DNA from: Leptidea sinapis
Lineage: Eukaryota > Arthropoda > Insecta > Lepidoptera > Pieridae
Direction: 5' to 3'
Assembly: GCF_905404315.1 (NCBI RefSeq)
Contig: NC_066283.1
Location: forward strand, 5,270,001-5,334,000
Length of the DNA: 64,000 nucleotides
How positions within the stretch are numbered: position 1 is the first letter of the stretch; each line of letters opens with the position of its first letter. A program made the translations under genes and the position numbers. This document shows, in pieces, positions 10,101 through 21,800 of the stretch. The notes below the pieces were generated by a model. The model had not been told where the DNA came from. It did no database searches and was given only the letters and a program-made list of their open reading frames with translations.

Positions 10101-12756
10101 GCATTCACTAAGACCTTCAATGGCGTTACAACGAAAGGTAATTACAACACTACTTCGCTTGCAACATCTACATTGTAAAATAATCTCACAACGGTTCGTT
10201 TTTAATTTAATCACAACTTTAAAATTTAAGTAGTAACAATTTTATATTATAGAGGGCATATGGGTCACTTGATGAAGAGTAACTTAACCATCCTTGGACA
10301 CCAGCAAGCAGGGTTTTTTGATAAAGGTCAATTGCATATAAATAAATAATAATAACATAAACTTATGATGCCTACTACTCGGCTAAGTCGAGTTAGTAAG
10401 TCTTTTGTGGGGCGATGTATATGCTTTTACAACAAGATCCCAGTAAATGTTCAAAACAAATGTATAACGTTATTCAAAAGAATTGTTAAAAAACATTTGT
10501 GTGGTAAAGGTTACTATAACATAAACGACTTTCTTTATGATACCACAGATTGGGAATGGAGTGACCACCCTCAGGCTATTAAATAATAAGTTTAACTGTA
10601 CAATATTACTTTGTAAACATATTTATTCGATGAAAAAAAAGCCCGCTGAGTTTGTTGCACCCATTCTTCTCAGGTCTGAGGCATTCATTTTGGAATGGGT
10701 GGTAGTTTATGACTTTCAATAAGTGATGTCACATCCTATTTTAATAAAAATATTTGAATTTGTCAAGGAACATATCATCCTGAAAACTAGATAAATATGA
10801 AATGTCTTGTGGGCACCTTTACAATATATAAAAAATTTATAGCTGCAAGCTGGTGTCCTCATGATAATGAACATTAGTATGAGAAGATATAATACTCATT
10901 TGTATACCACAATAGTTTCAAAACCAAAATCTAGACAGTTTTGGTATTATAAAATCAGTTGAGTGAAGGAGTGAGAGACAAGAAGTGTTATTTTGGATAC
11001 CTCAGGTATACTACAACAGCACCCAAGAAAATAACAGTTCTATTTTGCAGCACTTTCGGTAGTACTTTCCCTGATAAATATTCCAAATACAGTTTTTTCT
11101 ACATCTACTAAGAGACTGATTGAAATTAATTGAACATGAATTCTATAATATTAACACCACGATAATCCATCAATTTATTTTTATATCAGAAAAAATTACA
11201 ACAAAAGCAAGAGATTCACCAGCTAATGACATGCCCTGTCTATTACAATGCAGAGCCATTCAAGGTTTTTGAAAATCCATAAATTCTTAGAGGCATCACA
11301 ATTGTGCCTTTCATATTGTGATGTAAGATGTTTAGTCTCATTAGCCCAGGTTTTGAATACATACAGCATCCTTCAAACCTTAACACAATAATGTTTGCAC
11401 TAGAGTTTAGATTAAATTACTATTGTGTAGATAAATGTGTGGTTATCTAGCTGACATTCTGTGCTTGTTAGCACAGAATGTGGGCTAAAAATTTGTGGCC
11501 TCCAAATATTTCATGGTAACTTCATTATATCCAGTACTAGTTGACCCAACAGACATTGTTCTGTATATAATAAATAAAATAGTATTTTTTATTAATTTGT
11601 CAATTATGTTTCATATCATCAAGAATTATTTTGTAAAATATGTACCCTGTTGTTGTAATGAAATTGTTTCACAGCAAAACTGTCAAACTGTGCATCAATA
11701 AATTCTCTCGTAGAAAATATGTCCATACAAAACAAACATCAGATGACAGGGGACATATCAAAGGAAAAATAAATTTGTTGTTTTTATTTAATTCCGAACA
11801 CTTATATATTTATTCACCTTTTAAACCTTACCTGGACTTCCACAAATAATTCAAGACCAAAATTAGCCAAATAGGTCCAGCCGTTCTCGAGTTTTAGCGA
11901 GACTAACGAACAGCAATTCATTTTTATGTATATAGAAGAGATCACTTCAAGCAATTAGACCACCAATCCTGTGCCTATCTATTTGTGTAATTATATTAAA
12001 ATATTTCTATAAATGTTAATTTTATATGTATTTGATGCACAGTAAAGTACCTGTGTACCTTTCTATCATTAAACAATAATTCCATTATTGGACAATCTAA
12101 ATTACAAGGCTATAAAAATCATATCAGTATCATTGTTACATACCAGATGACTCAGTCAATTAGCAGTTATGTATTACTCTTCTATAAAATTATTAATGAT
12201 TTATTTAAAGATTTACAAGCAGTTTATCCTTATATTAGTATAAATAGGTAAATAATTATAAATGTTTTTCTATGGTTTCGTTTATATAGTACCATCATGC
12301 ACATCCAGGAAATGAGAAAATGTATGTAATCTAGCTGGTTTTTTAAGAGCATCGAATTATGAAATGTAGTAGAAAGGATTGCGTATGGTAATTCATACAT
12401 TACTTCTTTTAATAATTTGTCTAATAGCAGTGTTAAGTAGTTCATTGCACACGAATTTGTTAAAGGATTTTATTAATAATATTGGTAATATTCATGACAT
12501 ATTCTCTTTGAAATAATTTTTAAGCTAAAAGCAAAAACGCTATTTTAACCATTGTAATAGAAATTGAAACCATCAAGGTTTATAAGGAAAATGATAAATT
12601 TCGGCTGTGGTCTTTCAAAATAATAAAAAAATACTCACCCTTGGCGTCACAATCAACACAATACTTATTGTCCTCGTCTTTTAACATTTGCAATAAAATA
12701 TTTTGACATCGGTCCTGTATTTGTTTTGCCCTATCTTTTTCACTTTTAGAAGTCAT
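1032..12756 (-). CDS. SMAP: SMAP-type ArfGAP (stromal membrane-associated protein), 5' four coding exons, gene continues off left edge
   Basis: The join is 12756-12639, 4090-3960, 3059-2881 and 1137-1032; intron phases 1, 0 and 2 fit and give 178 residues from the start codon. The protein should act as a GTPase-activating protein for Arf on endosomal and clathrin membranes (family knowledge). Seen in the sequence: a C4 zinc finger CVDC followed after 16 residues by CIRC, the arginine-finger block [11 protein letters not shown], then [18 protein letters not shown] and [13 protein letters not shown], all hallmarks of SMAP1/2. A basic stretch ERQKRKKK follows. The clathrin-binding C-terminal part is not in the window. 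First intron is 8.5 kb and full of repeats. Recognition is by family motifs; SMAP1 versus SMAP2 cannot be separated. Confidence 0.93.
1250..1800 (+). mobile_element. Probable 3' end of a LINE, with CA-rich tract and ATT tail
   Basis: Weak reverse-transcriptase-end similarity ([14 protein letters not shown]), then a 3' UTR-like stretch with a CA microsatellite at about 1608-1631 and a terminal AATAAAAGTTATTATTATTAAATT. I cannot name the family. Confidence 0.4.
2030..2500 (-). repeat. Duplicated LINE-C-like fragment around a SINE-C copy
   Basis: The segments about 2080-2194 and 2380-2494 are diverged direct copies (CTTGGTTGTTCTTTGTACAC in both) resembling the 3' region of LINE-C read on the minus strand. 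Between them lies a SINE-C copy (2215-2375, plus). Confidence 0.5.
2618..2854 (-). repeat. SINE-A copy
   Basis: The minus strand begins with a tRNA-like box (CCCGGGTTCGAATCCCGG), continues GCAAGCATTTATATGATGAA and ends in an ATT-rich tail (TCAATATTATTATAATAAG). It lies about 25 bases from SMAP exon 3. Confidence 0.75.
2881..3059 (-). CDS. SMAP: SMAP exon 3 (end of ArfGAP domain)
   Basis: The exon starts in phase 0 after TTTTCAG and ends in phase 2 before GTTAGT. It encodes [20 protein letters not shown] through [13 protein letters not shown] plus two bases of a tryptophan codon. A SINE-A copy begins only about 25 bases beyond its donor. Confidence 0.95.
3545..3855 (+). repeat. SINE-C copy, tRNA-like box first then body
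   Basis: The tRNA-like box is at about 3593-3668, with ends that can pair (GAACGGT and ATCGTTC), an A-box-like TAGCTTAGTTGGTTAGAG and a B-box GGTTCGAGTCC. The body follows. The anticodon loop has no T at position 33, so I do not call a tRNA gene. Confidence 0.65.
3960..4090 (-). CDS. SMAP: SMAP exon 2 (ArfGAP zinc finger and arginine finger)
   Basis: The acceptor is TTTCCAG and the donor GTAAAT. The exon has 43 full codons and reads [28 protein letters not shown] and WTPEQV. It supplies the second cysteine pair and the catalytic arginine. The meaningful frame has no ATG, so a start-based ORF search would miss it. Confidence 0.95.
5022..5376 (+). mobile_element. Helitron-like non-autonomous element, 355 bases
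   Basis: Starts TCTTAATATATATAAATCTC and ends GGTCAGCTAG, between A and T, as Helitrons insert. Closely matched by the copy at 40816-41174. No protein is encoded. Confidence 0.75.
5566..5665. repeat. Two adjacent perfect hairpins
   Basis: Arms 5566-5585/5590-5609 (20 bp) and 5610-5635/5640-5665 (26 bp). Both have the loop TTAT and no mismatch, and they are directly abutted. Surrounding sequence 5400-6190 is AT-rich with no recognised gene. Confidence 0.9.
6195..6355. repeat. SINE-C fragments, tRNA-like box inverted against body
   Basis: A tRNA-like box on the minus strand (6205-6300) is followed by the start of the SINE-C body on the plus strand (TTAATCCAAGAAGTGAGG). The modules are in opposite orientation here, so the copy is rearranged. 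Confidence 0.55.
6723..7097 (+). mobile_element. Helitron-like element, second subtype
   Basis: Starts TCTACATATACATATATAC and ends GGGTCAGCTAG. It shares the segment GAGAACGGCTGGACCGATTT with the inverted copy at 11537-11939. Confidence 0.7.
7686..8147 (-). pseudogene. 5'-truncated LINE reverse transcriptase end, 153 open codons without an ATG
   Basis: The minus strand is open from 8147 to a TAA at 7686 and has no methionine codon. It reads [19 protein letters not shown], then [15 protein letters not shown], and ends [25 protein letters not shown] followed by an EKIQIRLL block is the thumb region typical of non-LTR reverse transcriptases. The lack of any stop in 153 codons suggests a fairly young insertion. 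A 3' UTR-like AT-rich stretch runs to about 7380. Confidence 0.75.
8920..9330 (+). other. Cluster of a degenerate ACTAGTTTGGCCTA-like motif, no gene recognised
   Basis: Variants of AACTGGTTTGGCCTAGG occur at about 8967, 9005, 9030, 9050, 9070 and 9310. The two overlapping ORFs here have no recognisable family. Flanking 8160-8920 and 9330-9555 hold nothing I can name apart from a Helitron-like scrap near 8150. Confidence 0.4.
9558..9843 (-). mobile_element. Helitron-like element, third subtype, damaged 3' end
   Basis: The minus strand starts TCTAATATATAAAATTCTCATG and carries CCGATTCTCATGAAATTTTG; it ends at GCTGGG without a clean CTAG. Same subtype as 19978-20290 and 43081-43401. Confidence 0.6.
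10350..10755 (+). mobile_element. LINE-E 3' fragment
   Basis: Encodes the last 73 residues of the LINE-E reverse transcriptase ([16 protein letters not shown] to SDHPQAIK) followed by the 3' UTR with GAAAAAAAAGCCCGCTGAG. 5'-truncated. Between 9843 and 10350 I recognise nothing. Confidence 0.8.
11215..11370 (-). repeat. Old, diverged SINE-B fragment
   Basis: Blocks such as ATGTTTAGTCTCATTAGCCC (plus strand) correspond to SINE-B read on the minus strand, with many substitutions and gaps. 10755-11215 shows nothing recognisable. Confidence 0.45.
11537..11939 (-). mobile_element. Helitron-like element, second subtype
   Basis: On the plus strand it starts with CTAGTTGACCCAACAGAC (the inverted 3' end) and ends with the inverted TC start. 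It matches the copy at 6723-7097. The remainder to 12638 is AT-rich SMAP intron without a recognised feature. Confidence 0.65.
12639..12756 (-). CDS. SMAP: SMAP exon 1 (start codon)
   Basis: The ATG is at 12756-12754 and opens [14 protein letters not shown]. The exon encodes 39 residues plus one base and ends with the first zinc-finger pair CVDC, followed by donor GTGAGT. It is the only start that joins in phase to exon 2. Confidence 0.92.
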
Positions 12757-13120
12757 TTTCGATAAATAAAATAATTTATTTGTTTGAAATGGAGAAAAAA
12801 ACTTTACGCTTACAAATTGTGCCTTTTTGTCACTAAACTAAACGTCATCGGGGTGATCGGTCATAAACCTAAACGTAAATGTCTATTGTTTCCACAGAAC
12901 ATCTAACGAGATTGTTTCTTTCCACAGATATCAATTTATATTAGACATAGACTATAAAGATATACCCCCTCATTCATAACGGTCCGCTAACAGCTGCTAC
13001 AGAGTGTTATTTTTCATTCTGACTTATGTCAATAGAAGAAGACAGAGTGAGAATTAGCAATGCTTTAAGTTAGCAGACTATTATGAATACCCCTTATTAT
13101 ACTATATATAGATAGACTAG
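12757..13120. other. SMAP upstream region with a small inverted-repeat element
   Basis: Upstream of the SMAP ATG I see no TATA box that I would defend. At about 12965-13110 the plus strand has ATTCATAACGGTCCGCTAAC and later its diverged reverse complement GTTAGCAGACTATTATGAAT, which looks like a short MITE. Confidence 0.45.
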
Positions 13121-14560
13121 TTTAACCAACGATCTTGACGGACGTTCTAGGATCTTGGGGACGTTCAACAACGGATGCAGGTGTTGAGCTAATCAAGAAT
13201 ATTTTTGATGCCCGGGAGGAATCGCAGAATACACTTGGCACCTGTGATTTATCTAAGGGTTTTGATTGTGTTAAACATTCAACACTGCTCAGGAAGCTAT
13301 ACCACTATGGCATAAAAAGAACTGCGCTCGATCTTCTGACTTCATATCTAAACAATAGAATTCAGAAGGTCGACGTGAATGGCAGGAGATATCCTGGGAC
13401 TCCTCTCAGTATGGGGGTACCACAAGGGTCTATTCTTGGTCCGTTCCTCTTCCTTATTTATATAAGTGATCTTCCTAATCTTATAGAGAAAAAACATAAT
13501 AAACATAATTGTTTGCAGACGACACTTCACTGATTTGCAAAGTAAAAAGAAACCAAGCTATGTATGACGAAGTGAACGATATTCTATCTGATATCGTGTA
13601 TAGGTTTAGCTTTAGAGCTAACCTATTGTTAAATTGCAAAAAAACTAAATACATTAAATTTACCGTACCAAATGTCAAAAATGTAGATGCAAGAGTTTTG
13701 TTAAACGGAGAGGTGATAGAACCGGTGGAATCTGCTATATTTCTTCGCATAACTCTAGATTCCAAATTACAATGGGGCCCCCATATTGAATGATTGGCGA
13801 ATAGCCTTAGTTCTGCAGCATACGCGGTTAAAAAGATTAGACAATTAACTGACATAGATACGGCGCGACTAGTATACTTTAGTTATTTCCATAGTATTAT
13901 GTCCTATGGTATATTGATATGGGGCAACGCTGCCGATATTAATACAATATTTGTGCTGCAGAAGAGGGCTATTCGCACTATTTATAACCTAGGTCGTAAA
14001 GAATCATTGAAACCAAAATTCAAAGAAATTAATATCTGGACTGTTGCTTCTCATTATATTCTTGATAATGTAATGTATAGGCACACACGTGAATTTGCTA
14101 GAAACTGTCATAACCATAATATTAACACCAGGAACAGACATAAACTTATAATGCCTACTACTCGGTCTAACTAAGTCAAGTTGTCGTCGGGGCGATGTAT
14201 ATGCTTTTACAACAAGATCCCAGAAAATGTTCAAAACAAAAGTATTACGTTATTCAAAAGAATTGTTAAAAAACGTTTGTGTGGTAAAGGTTACTATAAC
14301 ATAAACGACTTTCTTAATGATACCACAGATCGGGAAAGGTATGACCGCCCTTAGGCTATTAAAAAATAAACAATTGTACAATATTACTTTGTAAACATAT
14401 TTTTTCTATGAAAAAAAAGCCTGCTGAGTTTGTTGCGCCCGTTCTTTACAGATCTGAGGCATACATTTTGGAATGGGTAGTTTTTGAATTTCAACAAGTG
14501 ATGTCACATCCTATTTTGAAAAAAATATTTGAATTTGAAAATCAATTTAATAAAATACTT
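13120..14560 (+). mobile_element. LINE-E copy, broken reverse transcriptase plus 3' UTR
   Basis: Contains reverse-transcriptase blocks [29 protein letters not shown] and FADDTSLI, then [20 protein letters not shown] and LQKRAIRTIYNLG. It is broken by a frameshift near 13500, a TGA at 13791-13793 and a change of frame after 14174. The 5' part, including the endonuclease, is missing. It lies between the SMAP start and the Vps15 3' end. Confidence 0.88.
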
Positions 14561-14764
14561 CATATTATCTACTAATGCTTTATTAAACTATCAGCTGGTG
14601 TGACGATAAAAATACATAGGTACCTAATTGTATAGTTTTGGTAGGTAATGAAATCTATCTGCCTTATTTAGTGATGTGCTGCAGTAACCCTTAGGTCGAT
14701 TGTTATCGATTATCGAATTATAAATATTACACTGTATTTTGATTGTCAACGGTTAAGAAGAACT

Positions 14765-14930
14765 GCGCCTTGAGACATAAAATGTTTAGTCTAATTTGCC
14801 CAGTAATATTACTAGCTGCGGCACCCTTCAGACCGGAGCGCAATAATGCTTTCAAATTACTGCTTCACGGCGGAAAAAGGCGCCGTTGGGGCACCCATAA
14901 TCTAGCCGGCATCCTGTGCGATGGTCTCGC
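14765..14930 (-). repeat. SINE-B fragment
   Basis: On the plus strand it reads TTGAGACATAAAATGTTTAG ... GGCATCCTGTGC, the inverted form of SINE-B. Confidence 0.7.
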
Positions 14931-14959
14931 ACTGATAGCTGTGGTATAATATTATTTTT

Positions 14960-15030
14960 GCGGTGTTTCCGGGACTATACGACATGGGTACCATCAAGAA
15001 AAGCCACATTTTGTCGTCCTTTTCCATAAA
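14960..15030 (+). mobile_element. LINE-C 3' scrap
   Basis: TGTTTCCGGGACTATACGAC then TGGGTACCATCAAGAAAAG, and a 3' end TTTTCCATAAAAAA, with an internal deletion relative to other LINE-C tails. Confidence 0.55.
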
Positions 15031-15239
15031 AAATGCATGTATTTAACTGCGGAAACTCTTTCATAATCTGCAACTATACCAACCAAAACATTACATATCA
15101 TTGGTCTTTTCTAGACTGATGGTTCTTTTTAAATAAAATATATGGCGCTCATGTTTCTGAGTAAGATCCAAAATTTTTATTGTAATGCCAACATTTTGCA
15201 CACCTGCTACACAAGTCCCTCATTCTCCGGAGTATTTTT

Positions 15240-15432
15240 GTGTTTTGGTGAAGGGCGCCGTCGCTAGTGAAATTACTTGGCAATTGAGACTTAACATCTT
15301 ATGTCTCAAGGTGATGAGAATTTTTGGGTTTTTCAAAAATCCTGAGCGGTGCTTCATTTTTATGGGCAGGGCGTATCAATTACCATCAGCTGAACGTCCT
15401 GCTCGTCTCGTCCCTTGTTGTCATAAAAAAGC
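15240..15432 (+). repeat. SINE-B copy, 5'-truncated
   Basis: Carries GAGACTTAACATCTTATGTC and the conserved end ACCATCAGCTGAACGTCCTG. Confidence 0.75.
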
Positions 15433-15567
15433 TTTGTACGTGGAAGAAAGTTTCTTTAAATACGAGCTATGTAGGAATGCGTTTTTTTAATGCGTTCTGA
15501 TAAATACTCAAATAAGGTTACATGTAGGACTTCTAGTCAATAATAAAACAACCAATATAACGAAACA

Positions 15568-15573
15568 TTTATT
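15568..15573 (-). terminator. Polyadenylation signal of Vps15
   Basis: AATAAA on the minus strand begins 37 bases after the Vps15 stop codon, an ordinary distance for a short 3' UTR. No competing signal lies closer. Confidence 0.7.
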
Positions 15574-15609
15574 GCATAAAATATACACATGAGCAACTTA
15601 GATTAACAA

Positions 15610-15823
15610 TTACTTCCACACGTTGATAACGCCGTCTGCAGAAGAGCTGACCAGATAGTTCTTACTGGCCTCGACTACAGTGATGTCCGTTATCGGTGCT
15701 ATGTGGTGGAATGTTCTCGACTCCACGCTTTTGTACACGTTGTCTTCTATCAGGAAGGGGGGAGGTGAGGGGTTCGACTTACAGCATTCTTGGATCACTG
15801 TCGTCCCGTCTATTATCCTACTT
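15610..15823 (-). CDS. Vps15: Vps15 exon W: last exon, WD40 blade 7 and stop
   Basis: Reads [20 protein letters not shown], then [15 protein letters not shown] and [14 protein letters not shown] followed by TAA at 15612-15610. HHxxxITDxxxV and SSSxDGxIxVWK-stop is exactly how Vps15 proteins end. Acceptor ATTTCAG. Confidence 0.96.
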
Positions 15824-18800
15824 CTGAAATAGAAAATAATACTAATTATTATTTATTTCAGACCCCTGATCCAAACAAAGTACAAAGACAATAAAAATTA
15901 AAATAGATTAATGAAATTTAGACGAAAGTTTTTTCCCATAAAAATTACACCCCTGTATAACCAATAGACCACGTCAAAAAACCATCCTGTATATTCTTTG
16001 CTTATAAGTCAAATATTGACACAATTTTTACACAAATTATCTTGCCCCAAATTAAGCATAAATAGCCTGTGTTATGCGTTGCATGACAACGATATATTTA
16101 ATACAATATACTTACTTAAACATACATAAATACATATAAACATACATAAATACATTTAAACATCCACGACTCGGAAACAAACATCCATATGATCATCTAA
16201 ACAATAGTCAAATGACAGCACGTGCCATAGTATACTAAATATCGATGTTCATTAAGCCACTCCCTCGTCCTATTCCGTAGGGTAGTGCTTCCAATCCCGC
16301 ACTATTTTCCAATCCTGCGAGATGCGGGATAACGGGCGCGGGATCCGCGGGATTTGCGGGACTGAAAAAAGCGTGCATGCGATGCAAAATAGGATAATCT
16401 GCGTGAATTATTATTCTTAATAACTCAAGTTATTAAATGTTTCGTATTTGCTTGATGTTCATTGATACATCCTTTTAGAATAGAATAAAAATTTACGGGT
16501 GTGTACGTGAATGAAAGATTCATTCACGTACAAGCCCTTAAAAGGAATACCGCCCACAAGTGTGGAAGCAGAAAGGGCATTTTCTGGCCAGGCAATAGAG
16601 TAAAATACGCAGTAGTTTGGCAGACGATAGTTTGGAAATGTTAATATTAAAAGCTGAAAAACTTAATAATTAACTAATAATTTATCAGTTTAAAATGCGT
16701 TTTTTTTTGGTTGATTTTGTAATTTTGCGTTGTGTATTTTTTGAAAACGATTTGTTTTGTTTTTTATTCAGAATTTGTTGTTTTTTTTTTTGTGAACAAC
16801 AGTATAATTTGATTGATCTCATTTTAATAGTAATATGTACGTAAATAACTGTGGAGTTGATAAATTCATTGTTTTAAAATGTGCATATTTTCAATATGCG
16901 GGATCCCGCAAGTACCGAGATCCCGCGGGATTGAAAATTCGTAGTCCCGCAAATGCTGCGGGATTGGTAGCCCTACCGCAGGGTTGTCACCTGTACTTGA
17001 TGTCGTGCGCGCGGTCGTGCGGCGCGTGCACCAGTACATGCGAGTCGTCGGCCTGCCGCGCGTCCCACAGGCGCAGGCGCAGGTCCGACCCACCCGTCGC
17101 CACCCACCCCTCCTCACCACCTCCCCCCGCGCCCGCGCTGAATATGGCGCTCATGTAGTTCGACGACTGAAACATTGTTGTAAATGGACGTAATTCCAGA
17201 AAAACGCTCCAAACCACAGTCATATCGTCATACGTAGGGACATATTGGATTTACTTTTCTTATACAAAAGTATTAACAACATTTATGACAACTCCTTTCT
17301 TGTGTCGTCTATGTTTGATTTTAGAGTGCCTAGATGCCCACGTAAACCTGTGAACTTATGTGAAAAACCTTCTCGCAGAACTATTTTGGGGATCAATTCA
17401 CCTGTGTCACGATTATGCAAAATTATAAACGATTATAAATGCTTAGACCCATTCAGTGATTCGTTGCCAAGGTTTCGCAAAAATGTAAAAAAATGTATTG
17501 TAAATAAATAATTTAAAAGTATTCTTGATTTGTTTAATACGTTTATCTTGACTTGTTTAGTAGATTTTGTTAATTTCTTAATTTCATTACATTATAGAAT
17601 AATTTATAACTTATATATATTTTATGTAACTATTTCACACATAATTTAGCATGCGGTATTCACCTTAAAAGGTAATGTATTTAGTAATAAGACCCTTGTA
17701 AATTAACATAATAATAATTATTATAAATGTATTATTGTAATTACCAATGGTGAATCTAAATAAATATCGTACCTACTGCCTAAAACCCCACGATTTTCGT
17801 ATCGTCGCCCGGTAGCTGGGCCACAGAAACGCTTTCGCACACCCTTGACACGTGTAGTATAACCTAACCTAACCCTTTCAAAAATATTTTTTTCTTGTAA
17901 ACCCCATAGAATTTAAAAAAAAATCTTAAAGAATCTAAATTATGATATATTTACCAATTTATTAAGTAATAATTATCGCTGTACATTAATTGGGCCCAAA
18001 GATGTATGGGATTTTGGCGATCTCCTTTACTTAAGAACACAAAACGGACTGACACAAAATGGCAGCCCTACTATTATTTGTCACTCTTTAAATGATATCA
18101 TGACGTAGTAGCCCAACGCGCTTGTATGGAACATTTATTATGAAGTTTAATATTTATTAAACTTTAAACACGAATTCCTTAAAATGTTATGTTTGTGGCT
18201 TGGAACATTTTTCAGGAACTAAATCCAAATTTACACGCACGTGAGTCCTCTCTAACACGCGAGATGGTTATAGAATAAAGCAATTTTATATTCACCTCTC
18301 CATCACGAGAAAGGCGCTATTGCTACGTGAAAACTCGCAGCAAAAAGCAAAGTGATTTACATTTCGAACCCCACATAACAATACAACCGGGAATTACTCC
18401 GCGTTAAAAAAATAAACAATGTGATCCGGTGCATTCCGAAACTCATTTTAGCCTAGCGTATTAATGAAATATATCTTTATTGCACACCACAAAATAATTA
18501 AACATAACAAAAATCGAGACTACAAAAAGCAATAGGCGGCCTTATCGCTTAAGAGCGGTTTCTACCAGGCAACCTGTAATGAATTAGTTTTAGTTGAAAA
18601 GATAACAGAAGGTGGTACTATCGATTATCTCATTGTCACAAAAATTTATATGTTACTTATCGAAATTTAGATTTATAAATTTTTCTATTGCCGTTTTAAA
18701 GAGTTAATATTTAAAATAAATACTAGTAATGATATTTATAATAAACATTGTTAAATATTATCTTAATTTTTTCTCTTACTATAACCTATAACACTTTTCT

Positions 18801-21800
18801 CGCTAGTCAAGGTGAAAAGTTGTATGTTTCACACGAGAACAATTTTTTTTGTCTCGTGCCTTCAAATCACTCACTACCTCAGTTTTATTAGAATCACTCG
18901 CTAGACTACTTCGCCAATTCGCGATTTAAAGTCAGCAAAAAATAACTTTGCTCACTTGTTGAACAAATAACTATTTTCTAATTTCAACTATGAATTAATC
19001 CTAGAAGTGAGGGTTATCACTTTAAAAACATAACAAATTGTTTAGATTTACAAGAGCGACATCTCAAGTAAATTTTCTAATACGAATATATTGGGATTGA
19101 GCAGGTTATCAACTGCAAAGTAAATCCTGTATATGAAGCCACAACCTGAGAGTTGAACAAAGCATATAGAAGATTTTATGACGATGCGTCACTCGAACGG
19201 TTGGCTCAGTTAGTTAGAGCACCGGCACGGAACACCAGAGGTCGTGGGTTCGAGTCCTGCATCATTTATAAAATTTTGTTTTTCAAATTTTATTTGTGAC
19301 TGAAACATTGTTTTAAATATACTTCAGCTTTTTTTATTGAATCAGGCTTTATTTTGCGAATTCTATAATTTTACGTAGTTCCTGAAAAACATCAAATTTT
19401 AAGGAATTTGTGTTTAAAGTTTAGTAAATATTAGAGTATTCCATACGCGTGGGTTGGGTTACTAAGTCATGATGTCATTTAAAGAGTGACACTAGGACTG
19501 ACATTTATTGTCAGTCCGTTAATATGAATCACGTAACCAGTTTTGTGTTCTTAACTTAATTTCGACCCGATTGTGGTTTGGAACGTTTTTCTAGAATTAC
19601 GACCAATCTAAATGTTTATTTGATTTTTATTGAGTGTTAAGTCCGCTAAGTTTTGTCTTGAATCAATTCGATAAGTATTTAGTTTCCACACGAGGCATCC
19701 TCAGGAAATGCTGACTCGCCAAACTCTGGCATGACTCGCGCCAGGAATCAAACTGAACATTTTGAACTGAAGTGCCAGTGGGCAGGGCACATAGCTCGAC
19801 GGACAGATGTCCGGTAGTGCAGTAAAAACCTAGAATGGCGACCAAGTACCGGAACACGCTAGACGAGGCATCCTCAGGAGATGTTGACTCACCAAACTCT
19901 AGCCGTGTCTAATTGTTTAATCACAAATAATGGCGGAATTAACACTAAAGAAAACTCAAACATTTGGAGAAAAATAATCTAATATATAAAATTCTCGTGG
20001 TGTTAAACATTGAATTCCTACGAAACGGCTTGACCGATTCTCATGAAATTTTGAATGCATATTGGGTAGATCTGAAAATCGGACAACATCTATTTATCAT
20101 CCCCCTAAATGTTAAGGGTGGTCCACACGAAATTTTTTTTAATTTTGTTGATTTTTTTTTTTAATTTGTTTGATTATGAGTCAGCATTAAAAAACACATA
20201 CAACTTCAAATGTTCACCCATCTACGATCAACAGTTACTTTTGTATCGCGATTTTAAAATCGGCAATACAACGTTTGCTGGGTCAGCTAGTATATAAATA
20301 AATATGTGTCGAGTAATATCTGAGTATATAATGTGTGTGTAGTACCGGCGCCGTATAGTTGAGCGGCGGCTGTGCGGCAGTCCACAGCGCGTGTGTGCGA
20401 TGAGCACTCTCGAGACACCACGCGCTTGCGTCGCGGCCGCCCACGCTCCAGATACGAGACGACCGGTACCCGCCTGCACCCACGATGCGCCTTATCCGCT
20501 CCGCTAACACGAAACACAACAGGAATAATTAATTATAAGCGAGATTGCTCAAATACAAACTATTTAAGTTTTCTTTAGTGTTAATTCCGCCAATATTTGT
20601 TTTTAAACAATTCGACGCGTGTTGTCTCGCCGAAATCTGGCACGAGACTCAGACAAAACATTGTTGGCGAGACAACACGTCCTAAGGATGCCTGCCGAAT
20701 TGTTTAACAACAAATATTGGCGGAATTAAGACTAAAGAAAACTTAAATCATTTGTATAATTATGGATTTCCGCAAACTAACGCTTACTTCAATAAATTTT
20801 CTTTAATTGCTCAAACTTTACATAGGTACGTAAAATCTGTAGGAGGCTCCTTTGCACAGGATGCCGGCAAGATTATGGGTACCGCAACGGCGCCTATTTC
20901 TGCCGTGAAGCAGTAATGTTTAAGCATTACTGTGTTTCTAGTAAATTTACTGGGCAAATGAGAGTTAACATCTTATATCTCAAGGTGACGAGCGCAGTTA
21001 TAGTGCCGCTCAGAATTTATTAATTTTTCAAGAATACTGAGCGGCATTGCATTGTTATGGGCATGGCGTATCAATTACCATCAGCTGAACGTCATGCTCG
21101 TTCGTTTTTATATTCATTTGACAGCTGAAATTATACCAGACAGCCCAATGCAAAAGTCAAGTTCGCCTTTTATCATACCCAGTAAAGTTTTACCTAAGTA
21201 AAGTTTGAGTCTAAGTACACTCTATATATCTCCGCCTAAGTACGGTATATAGATCTTAGCCGAGTTGCCACTCTCGTTCAGTCAGTCGCTCGTCAGCTCG
21301 CGTCGACTAAAGGGCGCTATCAGCTACAGCAGAGATTATCAAACTTATTTATTTTACCGCCCCCCATTGAAAATCAATTAATTTTCAGCGCCCCCAATTA
21401 TTGCTAGTATTTACACTATATATATATGTATGTATTTACACTATATATATATATACATACATATGTATATATATATACATATAATATATAGAATTTTTTC
21501 CGCTCCCAAAAATCGCCTGAATTAAAATAATAGCCTTAGATAATTTATACGTCTAGGTAAAGCCTTTTGCTGTTAGACAACGCATGAAAACGGCCCAGGT
21601 TTATTTACTTTAGTGTGCATGCCAAGCTACGTCTTACACTCCCGATATGTATATCACATTATTTATTTTTCTATTATTTTTTAAATGAAAATAAGGGTCG
21701 AGACGAGCAGGATGTTCAGCTGCTGGTAATTGATACATTCAGCCCATAACATTGCAGTGCCGCTCAGGATTCTTGAAATACTCAAGAATCCTTAGCGGCA

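Noticed and set aside
17860..17876. Telomere-like AACCTAACCTAACCC
   Set aside because: Only two to three units of the insect TTAGG repeat; too short to mean telomeric DNA.
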